Shown piece by piece: positions 13,001-28,000 of a stretch of 64,000 nt of DNA. The DNA is from Atopsyche davidsoni (taxonomy: Eukaryota; Arthropoda; Insecta; Trichoptera; Hydrobiosidae). Where the stretch lies: assembly GCA_022113835.1 (NCBI GenBank), contig JAILWY010000005.1, forward strand, positions 8,698,501-8,762,500. Direction: 5' to 3'. The position numbers and the translations under genes were made by a program. The notes beneath the pieces are model-generated. The model made no database searches, was not told the origin of the DNA, and saw nothing but the letters and a program-made list of their open reading frames with translations. The stretch's first letter is position 1. Each line of letters opens with the position of its first letter.

Positions 13001-16000
13001 TTGACTGAAATAAAATTGACTAGTTTTGTTTTAAAATTACTTTATGGTATAATATTTTTTTTGTTACAAATATTTAAAATCTCATTTATTTAAATTTAAA
13101 CTGTACGTTTCAATTTTCCGGTTGATTGGCCGTCAGTCCAGTCAGTGTAATAGCCATTCAATCAACTTTAATTAATTCTCTCCACAGCTGTGCTGGCCAG
13201 GAGCTCCCGGGAGGATATTCTTCCGCTCCAGCCTCATGACAACGCAGCGCCATTTTATCGCTAGTCAATTATCATCAAAATGGCCGCCGATAAATTGTAT
13301 TGCCAACGATACTATCGCTTTAAAACAGTGCCTTGGCAAATAAGCTCCTTTACTGTCCATTTAAAATTCTATCTGCTTTCAGCAAACTATACTGTATCAG
13401 AGACTTCCGTTATACGATTATTGTAAATTATTATACATGTATATACACTCGTATATAGAAACGCTCCTTTATTACAATACAATTGATACTTTTTATAAAT
13501 ATTTCTTATTGAATAACAAAAAAATGCAATGAAAAAATTAATTAATACTAGACAGTGTGTTTATGCATTTTTTTTTTAATGTATTGATTAAAATATAATA
13601 TGCAATAGAATAAATTTCAATAAATTGTAAATATATATATTCAATTAAAATTAATTTATTAGCGCAGTGTCAATGTTCCCTACTCCTATTAAAGTAATAC
13701 GTCGTAACAAGCCTACTAGTTTCACTCAATTAATAAGGGAAATGTTGCACACAACATCTCAATAATTATAACACGTTATTACGCTTGTGAAACAAGATGT
13801 GCTATGAAGTATCAATTCGCGTTATTAATATTCTAATCTCGTACGTTTACTGTGATGTGGTCACATTCGAGAATTGTTAATTAGCTGGTCGCTGTCCAGT
13901 CCTTCATATCATGCAGCTTACCGCAACAAACCCGCCTTTATAATTGCGTATTAAATTTTGAGACAGTAATATAAAAATATTAATTTAATAAAACAAAGAA
14001 ATTATTATTTTAATCTGGACGCATTTAAATGAAAATCTAACAAAGATCCGACACAATCTTATCATATCTCACAATTAAGCTCTAAAAAGAGCACTACCTC
14101 ATACTAAGGCTGCGTAAAATTTCTAGTAAACAAGTAAAAATAATTTTAATATCTGTCATTAGGCTAGCATAGATTTGTTGATTTCATACTTGCATATAAA
14201 AATTAAAATTTTCTCCCAGCTAGAAAATTACAGTAGTGAAAAGGAAACCTTCGATAGTGATGTGTATAAGTGTGAATTTTTTTGTCGTTAAATTCTAATT
14301 TTCTATCAAGATTAAACGCTTCATTATAAACATTTTGCAAAATGGGATAAACTTAGAATTGTATATATTTAATTATTTGAATTTTATATTTATAATATTT
14401 GAATATTTAAATTGAAGTTTGGAGTATCAATAGATTTTTCTACATTTTTTTTTAATAATATAGATTTATGATTAATACGAATATTTTTTTCAAAAATTCA
14501 ATTTTTGAAGTCATCAAAAATATTTAAATTTGAAGGGAACAGTACTTTGTAGCAATTAAAAGTAGCTGCTGATTTTACGGAGCAGGAGCGGGTGTGGCTG
14601 CTTCCGGCGTTTCCTCGAAGCGGCCATCACTGCGTGGAACTAATTACGCTCGCGGCCATTGAAAGTTCGCTGGCGAGGAGCGCGAGGACCTGGCGGAGAT
14701 CCTATCCGCTAACTGGATAAGTCGTGAAAGCTAAATAAAGGGATTTACCTTGATCCGGATGTTTCTTGGCAGAAGTAGCTGGCTAAGATGGCGTCCTGTT
14801 ACTTTGTTTGTGCGCTAGGCGAGTATTCTCATCGGTGCATTTGCGTAACTCTTTTACACGTAGTTACCAAGTATACCCTGCTTGAAAATTGACTATCGTC
14901 AATTTTATGAATGTTATGTGTGACAAACAATTTTAGAAAATATTTACGTAAAAATAATTCGCGATAAATGTGTGGTATTTTTATTTGAATAGAAAAATTT
15001 CAAATCCATAATCACACTGATTTTTACAAGACCAGTCTGTAACATGTTTTTTTTTTTATTTAGTATATCAGTTTTATTTTTTTAGTATTGAGCTCCTAAC
15101 AAGAAAGACGTCACACAAAATTATTTTTGAATGTTTTACGTACTCTTCTTTGTATTTATTTTAAATGACACATTATAAATTATAAAATAAAATCATTTGA
15201 CGAATTGGAGTTTTTTCAGGAATATATTTTAAAACGCCTTCGAGGGGCCAAAATACCTTTTCGAAAAATATTATCCCGCTCATTAAAAATTAAATTTGTT
15301 TTTACATTTTGGGTTTTTACGTATTTACTCATATGCACTTGCAAGTATCTTTTATAGTTAATTACTGTAGAAATTTGAATTTCTGGTAACAGTCTTGATA
15401 TAAAGTATCTTTTGAGGAATGAGAGTGATTTTTGAATAGAGAAAGTCTAAAAACTCCTGATTCTCAGGTAGCCTGAAAAACGCTATACCTGCAGTTGTAG
15501 TTATTTTTTTATTTGGTTGGCAATAATTGGTCGCGGGCGCCTTCCTGTAACTTGAGTTAACTTGAACTGTAGTTCTGTTCACAAACTTGCGGATAGTTTG
15601 AGTGAGGGCCGTCGCTCAGAGTACAGTGCAAAGTTAGCGAGTCGAAGCCGGAGTCTGAGGCCCGAGACTGCCTGCGGATGTGGCCTCGCAAGACGCTATC
15701 CAGGTAATTATATCAGAGATTACAAAACTCACTTTACTGCCTGAGAAGAAGATTGCGCGCTGGCAGGGAGGAAATTGATAATTTATTTAATATGCATACG
15801 GCTCATATTACTCCAGCAAGGCTAGAAATGGACGCAGATGTAGACGAGATGTAAAATGACTGACATTAAAAAATAATAATAAAATGTGAGAACCAATAAA
15901 ATTTTATTAAAAAATAGCTTATATAATATGTCTTTGTCTTGTAAATTAGTTTTATTTATAACAATAGAATTTATTAGGTAAATATTCCGTTTGATATGTT

Positions 16001-19000
16001 GTTCTAAAATAATGAATTCAGCCTCTTTTTATGAAGTATATTGTAGTTTATATAGGAAAACATAAATACATGAATAAATAACACAATTCAAAAATTTATG
16101 TCTTTAAAATTCAATGAATATTTACGACATTTTTCTTTTCAGTATTAAAATACAGCGCTATACTACCGTTGCGAAATAGCTTGATACAAAAGAACATTTT
16201 TTCTGAGATAAAATAAAGCAAGTCACTCATTACTGTTTAACTCTGTGTTTTTATGGTCAGAAATGTTATTTTGCTGCCATAAATGTAGTTAAGAGTCACT
16301 TTTATCTAAACGTCCTCAATCCTCCCCGTGGCTAGAAGCCAGCTGTTTTATGAGCCGGACAAATTAGTGGAGTTGACTCAATTAGGAAAACCACCCTAAA
16401 TGTGACACATTTTACCATGTTTATATAACCCTAATACAATTCAAACTCACAGACTCCTCTGTCAAATAAATACTTCCCTATATATTTTCTTTTCACATAG
16501 TTACTGTCACTGAATTCTCAATAATTTTTAAAATGACTAATAATATTTTATAAAAAAATAAATACACAAATTGCATACATTTTGTATTATAAGACTTGAA
16601 AATTGAATTTGTTGTATGCGTCGAATTTTTTGGATGTCTTTCATTGTTATACCGTATAATTTAAAATTGAAAATTATTTAAATACACGTTAGCTATTATT
16701 ATAAACACCATCATAATAAAAATACGTACTGATTTTCTTATATATCCAGTATTTGGAGTTATTTTTAAACGTTTTCTAATTGTAAGTACTACCCCACTTA
16801 AACTCTTTAAATATTTATTACTTACAATATTAAAGGAAGTGTTTTCAAGTTAATGTTTCTGTGAGTAATAAAATTTATCTTAATTGGACATTATATTTCA
16901 TATGAAAGTTCCTTCGTTCGTCTTGTCCCCAACAGAAACTTTACGTTTCAAAATTACTTGACAAGTTTTACGAGTCTACAGTACAATATTATTTGAGCCA
17001 TATTATAAAGTTTTAAAGAAATTTCTTGTTTGTAAAGTTAACAGTTTTGACAGTATTACTGTCGTTTTTATTTTCTTTTCTTTGAAATACTGTTTATTTT
17101 TGACTGAAGCAAATTTATATTTTATATCTATAATGTTATTGATTTGATTTTATTTATGCTTTAAGGTTTTCTAGATACAAGTATTTTAAATTAATTTTCG
17201 TGTGTGTATTTCAATAAACGAACAGACAAGCAGCTTGATCGCCATATTGTATTGGATGTTATTTTTGCACGCCTGATTCAGTCACCGACTCACTCGTAAC
17301 TGAAGTTCCCTCGGGGGAAGGAAATAAATCTCACTTCATATGATAGATACCCGCTGATCCAATCGAGTGAACAAATAGAAAAAATACAGCGCTATCCGGT
17401 AAAATATTTGCATGGAGTTAAGCAAACACTTAAGAGCCTATTGTTTGATGAATCTACCATGGCGATAGTTCATTTTATAACTCTAATATATTTTTGTATG
17501 AAGCGTACAAATAATAATATAATCTAGCAAAAGCATCAAAATACAGCACATGTAGAAAATTCAAGTAAATAAAGCAAAACTACGTTGTGAGGAAATGTTT
17601 TTGCTTTTTTGTGTCAATTTCAAGGCACATTTATGCAAAAATAACTGGTATATATAGTATTTTAGAATAAAGCTAACATAACAATATTTTACAAAAAGTT
17701 TTTAGTGAGAGCAGAACACTGCATTTTTTTGTAAAATATATTTGTTTTTTTACTGTTCGTGGTATTTTTGCATATATATTATACATTTTCGATTTTATAC
17801 TTTCAATAGAATTTATATTAAGTTGGATTAATGTCAATCAGAATGCGTTTTTATTTACCCATGCAGGTATTAGTATGTTTATGTGATTAAGCACATTTTT
17901 TCACACATTGATATTTTCTGAGAGTTTTCTTTAATCGTTTTCAATGTGTGAAAAAATGTGCTTAATCACATTCAATAGAATTCATTATTTCATTATTAAG
18001 AATTCATTATTAAGCACATTTTTTCACACATTGATATTTTCTGAGAGTTTTCTTTAATCGTTTTCAATGTGTGAAAAAATGTGCTTAATCACATTCAATA
18101 GAATTCATTATTTCATTTTTGATGGTGTTTAAATTAGTCTATTTTTGGATGATACATTAATTCCTAAGGGTGGGAATTTTGTTCTGAATTAATTTTTATA
18201 AACCGTAGTTTTACAAGGGTAAAAATTAAAATTAATCTCCAGGTCTTTCTGCAACGCAGTTTTATATTCAAAAGAAAACTCTATGTATTCCTACTGCCCA
18301 ACATTATTATTATACAATATTTTCCTTACAAAGCTCTAGCACTTAGATCTGATATTTTTTCTGCAAAGGCTGTAGAAACAATAACGTGAACCTCCCACCT
18401 AGATGGAGATATGCTCAGTGTGTTGATCACATATTTTTTTTAGAAGAGGCACCTAAATAAGAAATTTTTAAAACATTTGAACATTTGAATTTTTGCATTT
18501 ATAAAAATCTTTTCAAAATTTAATAGAAGCCTGGTGCTTTCTACCAAACACCATCAACATTTAAGTAGTTTTACAAAAAAAATCAATCAAACGTTTGATG
18601 TCAAACTTTCAAATCAACATAAATTGCTATAAATTACTTTAATGAAGTTGGTGAAGTATTAAATTTCTAAAATAGCTGTCAAAATACTATGACAAATGCA
18701 TTTTTAAAAATGGATTATTATTAAGTCAGAATATATCTTCAGGCGTAAAAAAAACTAATCTGTCTCTGACAAAGTGTTAGATTAACGCCGTAAATCTTTT
18801 AAAACACTAATTAGGAGCTAGAAAAATAATTGGAATCACTCCATTTGGTTCATGTATTCTAGTGTATTACTACTGTTAAATACGATCCTGAGCAAAATAA
18901 ATCATGACCGTCCAACACAAGACCAATAGTGATTGTAAAGCAACATGTTCGCAAACTCTTTACAAATGGGAGTATTATTGCTAAATTAATAAGAAATACC

Positions 19001-22000
19001 TCATATGTGTTCCCATTAGATTAAAGATTATTTTTATATGAAGTTCTTTTAATTGGCAATCATTTCCGTACATGGAAAAGTATGTTTTAATTGGAACAAA
19101 TAATACAAATTGCAAAAATTTTCATTACATATAATAGGAATATATAATTGGACTCAACTTTATATAGCATTGCTTTGATATCAATATAAATTTAATTATA
19201 ACAAATTTCTTAAATAATTTAACATTAAAAATTAAGTTAATAGATTGTCTTTTGTCATAAAAACACGCGGTTCAGCTGATATTTTTTTACCCAGCAGACT
19301 TGATGTTTTCTGCGTATCTCGACAGATAAATTTACAATTTCTGCTTTAGCTTTTAAATTTATTAGTCCAAATATAACGTTCAGTTATATCTTTAGTCTCT
19401 TTATTACACAACAATTTTACAGTTTTCGATGCTTGTTGTCGGTAGAAGTATCAAACTATCCAGTGTCGGGCAATTGTATTATCACAAATAACTGTATACA
19501 ACCTGGCTATTTTTAAGGCACTAAGGGCCTCCCTACATGTGCGTATACTGCACTCTCAGGGGTCACCAAGTGCGCCCTAGGCCAGTTGCGTGCAATATCG
19601 TAATTGAATAATTTCATATACATCATAAATATGACAACCACTGCTCAATAAATCATATCATTGAACAGTATTTCATGTCGCGAGGATATGTCATGCGTGG
19701 TGTCACGCACACGCATAGATATGCATTTTGGTTTTTTGTACATTGCTGCATTGTTTCGTATATATATTTTTAGTTACGATTAAAAGTATTGGTTTAAGTT
19801 TAATATCGTTTATTTTATAAAAACACTACTCAAGACTAGTATGACATGTCATTAAAGAGACGCATTATATCTATTTATTTCTACTAATTCATAGATAACT
19901 CAAATACTATAAAACGTCCTCATTAGTAAGCCCCGTCTCCCGTACAGGGTACCGCCGAGGATGACAAACTCGCGCAGGTTTTTGCCAGTGGCCATAATGC
20001 CGCTGCCGAGACCTGAACCAGCTGCTGCTTCGTATCTTCGACTGCTAGACTCACTGTACTTAAACAAGTTACGTAACGAAACGCTAGCTCGTAGTGCCTC
20101 AGCAGAGTGCAAGAAGGAGGGAGATTCCTCTTCCGGTTTCGGCTTTTTGTATGACAAATGATTTTAATTGACATATCTTCTTATCTAGACACAAACTTAC
20201 TGTCAATTCTTAACTGCGCATGAGGGAACTAAAAAACAGCAGCCGTACGACTCCATCACTTGAATATTTAATTTCATTATTAAATATAAAATAAACCTCA
20301 CAATGAATATAAATTTCTTGTTTTACAGAGTATCACAACGGATTTATACAGTATTCTTTAGTGTTTTTAAAACTCGTTTTGCTTAAGTTGATTGTATACC
20401 ATTGAACTAAACTATATTGTGCTTCTTCTGTGAAACAAATTTTGGTTGTATTTTATAATAAATTATATTTGTTATAAGATCTCATAACTGGGTATGTCTT
20501 AACCAATTAGAACTTTGGAACCTCCTTTATTTTCATTGTCTTGTTTGTCTAAAGTTAAGTTAAGTTGGGCTTTATTCATAACGACGATACTAGCCATCAA
20601 AATTTATTGAAACCTGAATGCGACATAAGCCGCCTTGCGTCGCAGTCCCCAGAGATGATTCTCCTGAAACTCGGTCTGCCCTAAAGAGGCTCATACTAAG
20701 ACTGTGGATCCAACTAGTTGGACGAGTATATCCTTTCGCATTACTCTGAAATGTAAAGGTTACAAGGGGATTCAAGTCTCCAACCCTTACATGGATATTT
20801 CTAGGCATTCCCTGCTGAATGGAATTAATCCTTTTTTATCTGAAATCCATACAAGGCATTTATGACTTTATTGTTAAATCATGAATAATCGAGCGCTACA
20901 CGACAAATAGCAGTTTTCTAGCTTTTTTCGTCCAATATGCTTTAGCCAATCGATTCACATCTAAAACAATGAAAACAAATTGAACAAACGTTTGGAAAAT
21001 AATTGAAGACGTTCTTATATGCAGACTAAATCAAGAATATTTTATAAAATACTATAAATAATCTGTTTTAATAGAATAAATATGTTTTAACCATTTTTTA
21101 ATATAAATTCCATTTTTATATAAAAAACACAGCAGTCTTTTCTTTGGTCAGTATTTATAAACAAATTGAACCCTTTTCTTTTGTACACATGACTAGCTTT
21201 AGTAAGTAAATAACTTCAGATGCTCAAACATCATTATAGTTTTTATGTTGAAAAAGTTAAAAATTGTTTAAAAAAAAAATTCACAAAACGTTTAAAATAC
21301 TCATTTTTTATATATAAAATATATGAATATGCAATTATTAATATATATAAGAGAGATATCTTAAAATAATCTTATCAGAATCATTACTAAAAAAATATGA
21401 TTGCTATAAAATATTCAATAAATCCACAGTAGCTCAAGACGGCAGATAATTTTTTGGAGTTTTTTTGTATTTTCATTTTCGTCAATTTTTATTTTCATCA
21501 GTGAATAAAACAACACAATTAACGTCATCACCAATTACATACATTATTGAGATGTATATCTGATGATTATTTCTTTACCTGTGTAAGCGTCTAATCGATA
21601 GAGCTCAAGATAAAGCACAAGAATTCTTCAGTAAGTACTATATTGTACAAGCCGCAATCGACAGCAAGCATGCCTCATGTCCCAGCAAACTAAAGCCCCA
21701 TGACACGAAGGCCTGTCGTCGGGTAGCTCCACTGTACTCGGCTAACCCGCAGATAAGGAAAGAGCCATCCCGTGTAATCTGGCGTGATGGCGCGATACTG
21801 TCGACCCCCGAGCCGGACGGCAAATACCTCGGGTACTTAATGACAGGTGAGCATCCAGGTAGTCGCATGATGGCGGCTCTATCTCTCGCTACGTGATCGG
21901 GGTTTAAAATAAAAAAGAAAATGTATAGTAAATAATGTCGATTTAATCTCTCGATGTAAAAAAAAAATATCCGTTAGAACGCACTTTGCTCTGGCTTGCT

Positions 22001-25000
22001 ACTGAATACGTGGCTTAAGTGGTTAATCACAGGACGCGAAAGCGATGATACCCCAGCACAAGTCCCGCTAGCAGCTATGTTGAATTCCACACATTTTTAT
22101 TTTCATTTATATAAAAGACCTATTCTAAAATATAATTTATACATGTAGATATTAATTTACCAGCGTTAGGTTTTTATAGAGTAAAAAAAAATTAACCATG
22201 AACATCTATAACCTATTGTGACGTGTCCCTAACTCTGTTACATTAAGTTTAAGTGGTTTATAGAGCTTTTAATAAAATAATCAATTTCCAATGTAGTGTG
22301 GAATATTTGATAAAAATAATCCAGTGGTGAACGTAGTTTTTTCTGTTCTAATTAATGAACAATGAAGTTTTTTTCATTCATTTCTTTCAGCTTTAAAACC
22401 TTCTTGAGTTTAGGTTTTCTGTGATTTCTCTGCAATCGATAAGGCAAATATCACTGATCTGCTATTTTTTTAATCTACCGCTCGGACAAAAATAAATACT
22501 TATAAAAAAAGTTTTAATATTTTCAAATAAAAGCCTCAATGTTTTCGTCATTTTAGTGTAACGAGTATTCCGAAAAACAGTGCATAACAAGGTATGCCTA
22601 CGTTTCAAAGTCCACTAAAATCTTCAAATACTTACGACCATATTTCATTAATTTAAGTAATAGATTTTTGGCTGGAACTCAAGTAACTTTGTCGTGATAA
22701 GCAGTTAATAAATCAAGTGTTTTTGCAAAGATTTATCGTGCTTTCTCAGAATATTCATTATACGTGTTTTAATTAATAATTAAAATACCATCTTCAATAT
22801 ACTCTCAAAAGAATTTAAATACATCTTGCGAAAATATGTAATTAATCAATAATATCTTATATCGCAATATACAGATTTAAGTGTTGTCATTTTTCAACAC
22901 AGCAGGGCACATTTTACAAATCTATAATAAAACACATTAACACGTATATCGTTAAATACTTGCAGTCTTTAAGAACCACCTTATAAAGCAGAATCGTGTT
23001 TAGGTACGGATTGGACCAAAACAGGTCGTGTGTGAAAACTTTTTAAAGGTGGAGCTATAAATTTATGTATCACCTTATTTAACAGTTAATGTCAAACTAG
23101 CAAACCACAATCATGTATCAAAAGTTTAGGATTCACCAGATTGGATATCATTTTTTTTTAGTTTCTCATTTTATATAAAAGTTTTTTATATTTCTTTTAT
23201 TTTTTCATTTTAGAAAAATTGAGACTTCAAAATCAGATTTTACTCAGTGGTCTTTATAATATAATAAATTATACTTATACTCTTAAAAAATAGAAATATC
23301 TAAGTATTGGTGTTTGCTTATTGACGAATTCATTTGTACATAAAGTGTTCGTATTACCTTTGTTGGCTTTCGTGCAAAGTCACTAAGGACACAGTTTTCC
23401 TTTGAATATACAAACACGCATATAGATTTGTATATCTTCAGCAATTGTCGGAAAATATTTATATAAACCTGTAGAAATTATAATGCCCAGATCCATCACG
23501 TGTTCCCCTCTTAGATTTTAATAACTCGAGCTACCCGCTGATTCTAGCTCGGCAATAATCTCGACCCCCGCTGTGGCGCACAGTCTCTTAGCATTTGAAA
23601 TTAAAATTAAATTTTAATCTCACCAGAACAACAGATTAAGCTTTTGCGAAAAAATAATTGATCTACGACAGTAAAGCGACCCACTCGGACCGCAAGTCTT
23701 GCGAGAGGCCGTGAGCTGCTGCAATCGATTATTTCAGAGACGATTGAAAATTCAATTCAAAACCCACTTAAACTTATAATCGGTCGATTATTTATAATTA
23801 GATTATGATTTTTCATATTCTCGATATTTATTGATCGATCATACTTTTGCCGTCAGAAAAGCTTATTTTTTTATAAGTGATAACAAAAACCAATTTATTG
23901 ACGTGGATGAATTCTTGGTAATTTATCAAATAAACTAAACAATAATTATAAATAATGCAATGCGATATATACAAATTGTTCGGACTCTGTTATAAATACT
24001 CGTCCGTATTTTAAATAGGCTTTGAAAAGCTTCAAAAATGTATACGCTGGTTAATATTTTTACCAACGATTTATTAGATTAATGACAGAAGTTTAAAGTC
24101 TACTGAAATAAAATACTAAAATAATGTGTTGTAAACTTTTTTGGTTTGAATGCAACAAATAACTTTTTCGCAAAACATACTCAATTTATACCATTCTTTC
24201 ATATGTTTGCAAAATTTAGTCTTATAAATGAGTTTTTAACTCAATTTGCTACTTTAATAAGACGAACACTAATTCATCAAATATACTTTCTTTATATATT
24301 ATAGGTGTTTTCCAGGTCGTCCTCGTCGGAATAATACTGTTTTTTTCTACGTTGTAGGTAAATTAAATCTCAAGCGAAACAAGTTTAATAGTATTTCTTA
24401 CTGTAAAGCTATTCTAGCTTACGTATAAACGTTATTTTAACCCTCGCTGCATGCAGACCATTAACTATTACCGGTCTCCTTGTTTCCTTCACTCATCAGC
24501 GTCTCCGAAGACCTACCTGTAGCCGACCTGTCCCATTACTCTCGGAGCTCCATTGTAAGGGCCGTGCTCAAGCCACACTCCCGGGAACTTTGGTGCAGCT
24601 GATAATTAAACCTTGCAGATATGTACGTGCACAAAGGTGGCTTGGCATTGTGTAGACCAGGACGATACAGCCTTCCTATATAAGCTGCTTGATGTTCAAC
24701 AATGACGTCACGACTTACCCGTGTAAATATTAAATCAAAAATGAGTTTCCCGCTAAATAACTAGCAAGTACTCAGTTGTGGAAAACAATGGATATCTGCC
24801 CATTTTCAATTGTTTAACACTTGTATATTTAAGAAATTCAATATTTTTGACAGAGAGTACTTGGTGGAATTCCATTTTAATATTTTTGAGTAAAATACTT
24901 GAGAGATTTTCCACATGTTCGTTTTTGTTTGTGACCGGTTTCACCAACCTTTCACGTTGGCATTATCTCTCTGACTCTGTTTGATAATGCCAACGTGAAA

Positions 25001-28000
25001 GATTGGCGAAACCGGTCACAAATAAAAACGAACATGTGGAAAATCACTCAAGTATTTTACTCAAAAATATTACTTGTATATTTACACACAAGCCATTTAA
25101 TGTTGAAAATAATCTTGATAAAGGATACTTAAATAAGAATAATAAAAATCCACTAATATTGATTTCGCTTGAAAAGTAGCAAAAAATATATAAACTTCAC
25201 TTCACACCTCAAACAGATAACTGCTTTATTTTTTTCTGTGTGCTCTGAAAGAAGAAAACAATATCAAGTTGAGGAAACCTGGTTTATAAATAAATAAATA
25301 ATATGACATGTGAGTAATTAACTATATGATATATAAATTAAAGCATAAGTCATGAGTTTAGATGTATTACGTGTCATATTAAAACAGATTGATTTATGTT
25401 TCTCTACACAAATGTGATGTACACCTTGCGGATGCAATAATAAATTTGTCTGATCTGAAAGAGGATTAAAAAATCTATTTGCTTGTTTTTTTAAGCTTTG
25501 ATTAATAATATTACTCTAATAAACAAATATACAGCAAAAAATATATAAAAAATTAATCTAATCACTTTTACATTACAAAAAAAATAAATAAAGATCTTAG
25601 TTGAATTCCACGTTTTTTTTCAAAGTAATAAAATATATTTATTAATTTCAAAATACATATCATAAACAAGACATGTTATTTCATAATAATCATTATGCAA
25701 GATTTTATTGCCATTATTAGTATCACATTAATTAATAGAAATATTTTCACACATTATTTTTATTCTGATTCCAATCACTAGAGATAATCATGTACACAGT
25801 ATGTGAGCCCCATAACTTGTACGCAGGAACGGAGGATAGATATAAGAAAATTTTAATAATATTGAATAAGTTAACTTTTGTAACATATTTAAAGATAGTA
25901 GAAGGATCATTTAAATTTGTAAAATATATATAATGGGGAACAGTTGGTGCTACACCAAGCGGCGAGTACAATAGACGCGCTCCTTGTATGGCGCGACTCG
26001 CGGACAGCACAATGCTCGTAACTCGCGACGTTGTTTCAATTTCTTTTGTAAGATACCCGCATAGAAATACCTGGATAATGTGGCTCAGCACCGCCAGTTT
26101 GTCCGTATCGATTCAGCACCGACGGCTCGGAATTGCCGATTCAGCGCCGCTTATTCAGCACCGGGTGTTTTCCGCGCCTGAAGAAGAAATGCTCACGAAG
26201 TTTAATTATTGAAATTATCAACGAAATATTATTGCAGTTTTAAAACGTATTTATAAATATATCTATATATTTTTTTATATCAAAAGATTATGATAAAATA
26301 TTATAAATGCATATTATTTTACACAGAAATGAAGCGGAAGTACTTCCTTTGTAAATCAAACCCAAAGTACTTTAACTTGAACAAACCATTTATTAGCTCT
26401 ATTTATTCATGAACAATAAATAAGAATAAGTTTGAGTTCAAAGCAATAACCAGAGATTTATTGTTTGTATACTAGCAAGAGATCCTAAAGTGGTTTATTT
26501 TAAAACTTTTCTAGAATCTGTGATGATGAACGAGCGGTGCTGAAATAGTGCGCGTGAAGTGTTGGTGCTGAAACACACAGCGCCCTATAAAAGCCTTCCA
26601 CGCTGCTCCTTGAAAAGTTTCAATATTTTTCTCAGAATCGTAATTTATATATGGCTAAATAGGAGCTAATCTGCTATTAGCTTTTGTAATGACAGTAAAT
26701 CTTAAACAGGTGACTATATACATTTGTAAACAATTCATGCATTATTCATTGCACTCGTTCCGTAAAGCTTCAGTTTCTCAGCAAACGAGTCAACGTTTGT
26801 TTTTATATACATTTTGCCATAGCTAATAAATCTATATAATTGGCTTCTTAACCGGAAATCTTCTCTGCTGGAAGCACTTATTTGGTAACAATAAGATTAA
26901 AGATCTGATACCTTGACAGGTGAGATTTACCTGAGTTTTCTTTCTTTAACTACTTACGTTGATTGCATCGCACATAAAAAGTCCGCACTTCTCCAGTACT
27001 CTTAGCAATTTTTACCCTTTGAATTTTTGCATTTTGTTATCCAAAGAACCAGTATGCACTAGAAAACTTTTAATAGGTAAAAATATTTCCATCTGGGCAC
27101 TGCAAAGCAGTTTGCCAAAATCCAGATATATAACACTAGTGAAGTACTAAATCTGATATCTATATTAGCAAATTGGGTAAAAAACACTGTTCTGCAACTG
27201 CTATTCAAGCATCGTGAAATATTTATTATACTCCACATTCTATGATCTATGAAATTATTTATAAATAGTGACGAGCTATTTTCCATTGTACATACACAGT
27301 TTATGTTTCTCCTGCTAATATAATTCAAATTACAAATTTGCAAAAGGGTTTAATAAGTTCAGTGTCATTCACTTTAACATTCTCTCTTTCATTTTACGCT
27401 TACCCACTGTAAAAAAAAGTATCTGTAAGTCAGCAAATTTGGATCTATCTTGAATAAAATATGTATTATTATTAAATTGTTTATCTTGGAATCTTATTCC
27501 TTGCTCATTGATTATTGATTACACTCGATGCTTCGTGTGCATTTCAGAAACACTTCTTCAGAAATTATGTGAGGTTCATTACGACTCTTAAAGAAGTGTT
27601 ACTGAAATGTACACAAAATATTGACAGTAGAATCAATTATTATTTTGTTAATCCTAAATTTGTTACAGACCTTTCAATCTGTCGTTCCTATTAACTATTA
27701 TTAAAAATAAATCATACAGTTTTTCATAAAACAATAAATTACGTTGCTTTCCGAAATCCTATAAATTTCCAATCATTTTACTAAAATTAACATGGCGTCT
27801 TCACTTATATATCAACAAAATACTTATATATCATCACGATTTCTCAATATACATCTCGACGATTGCGGCAGTGAATCACTCTGTATAATTTCATGTTTAC
27901 GATGTCAATAATTATTCAAATATTGTACCTGATTATATAATACCTGATTCTTAATGAGATTAAATACAGCAATAACTATGAACTGAGGCCTTAGTCCGTC

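Noticed and set aside
19900..20174. 85-codon minus-strand ORF in a GC-rich island
   Set aside because: Unrecognised, with two other open frames over the same bases; composition explains it as well as coding does.
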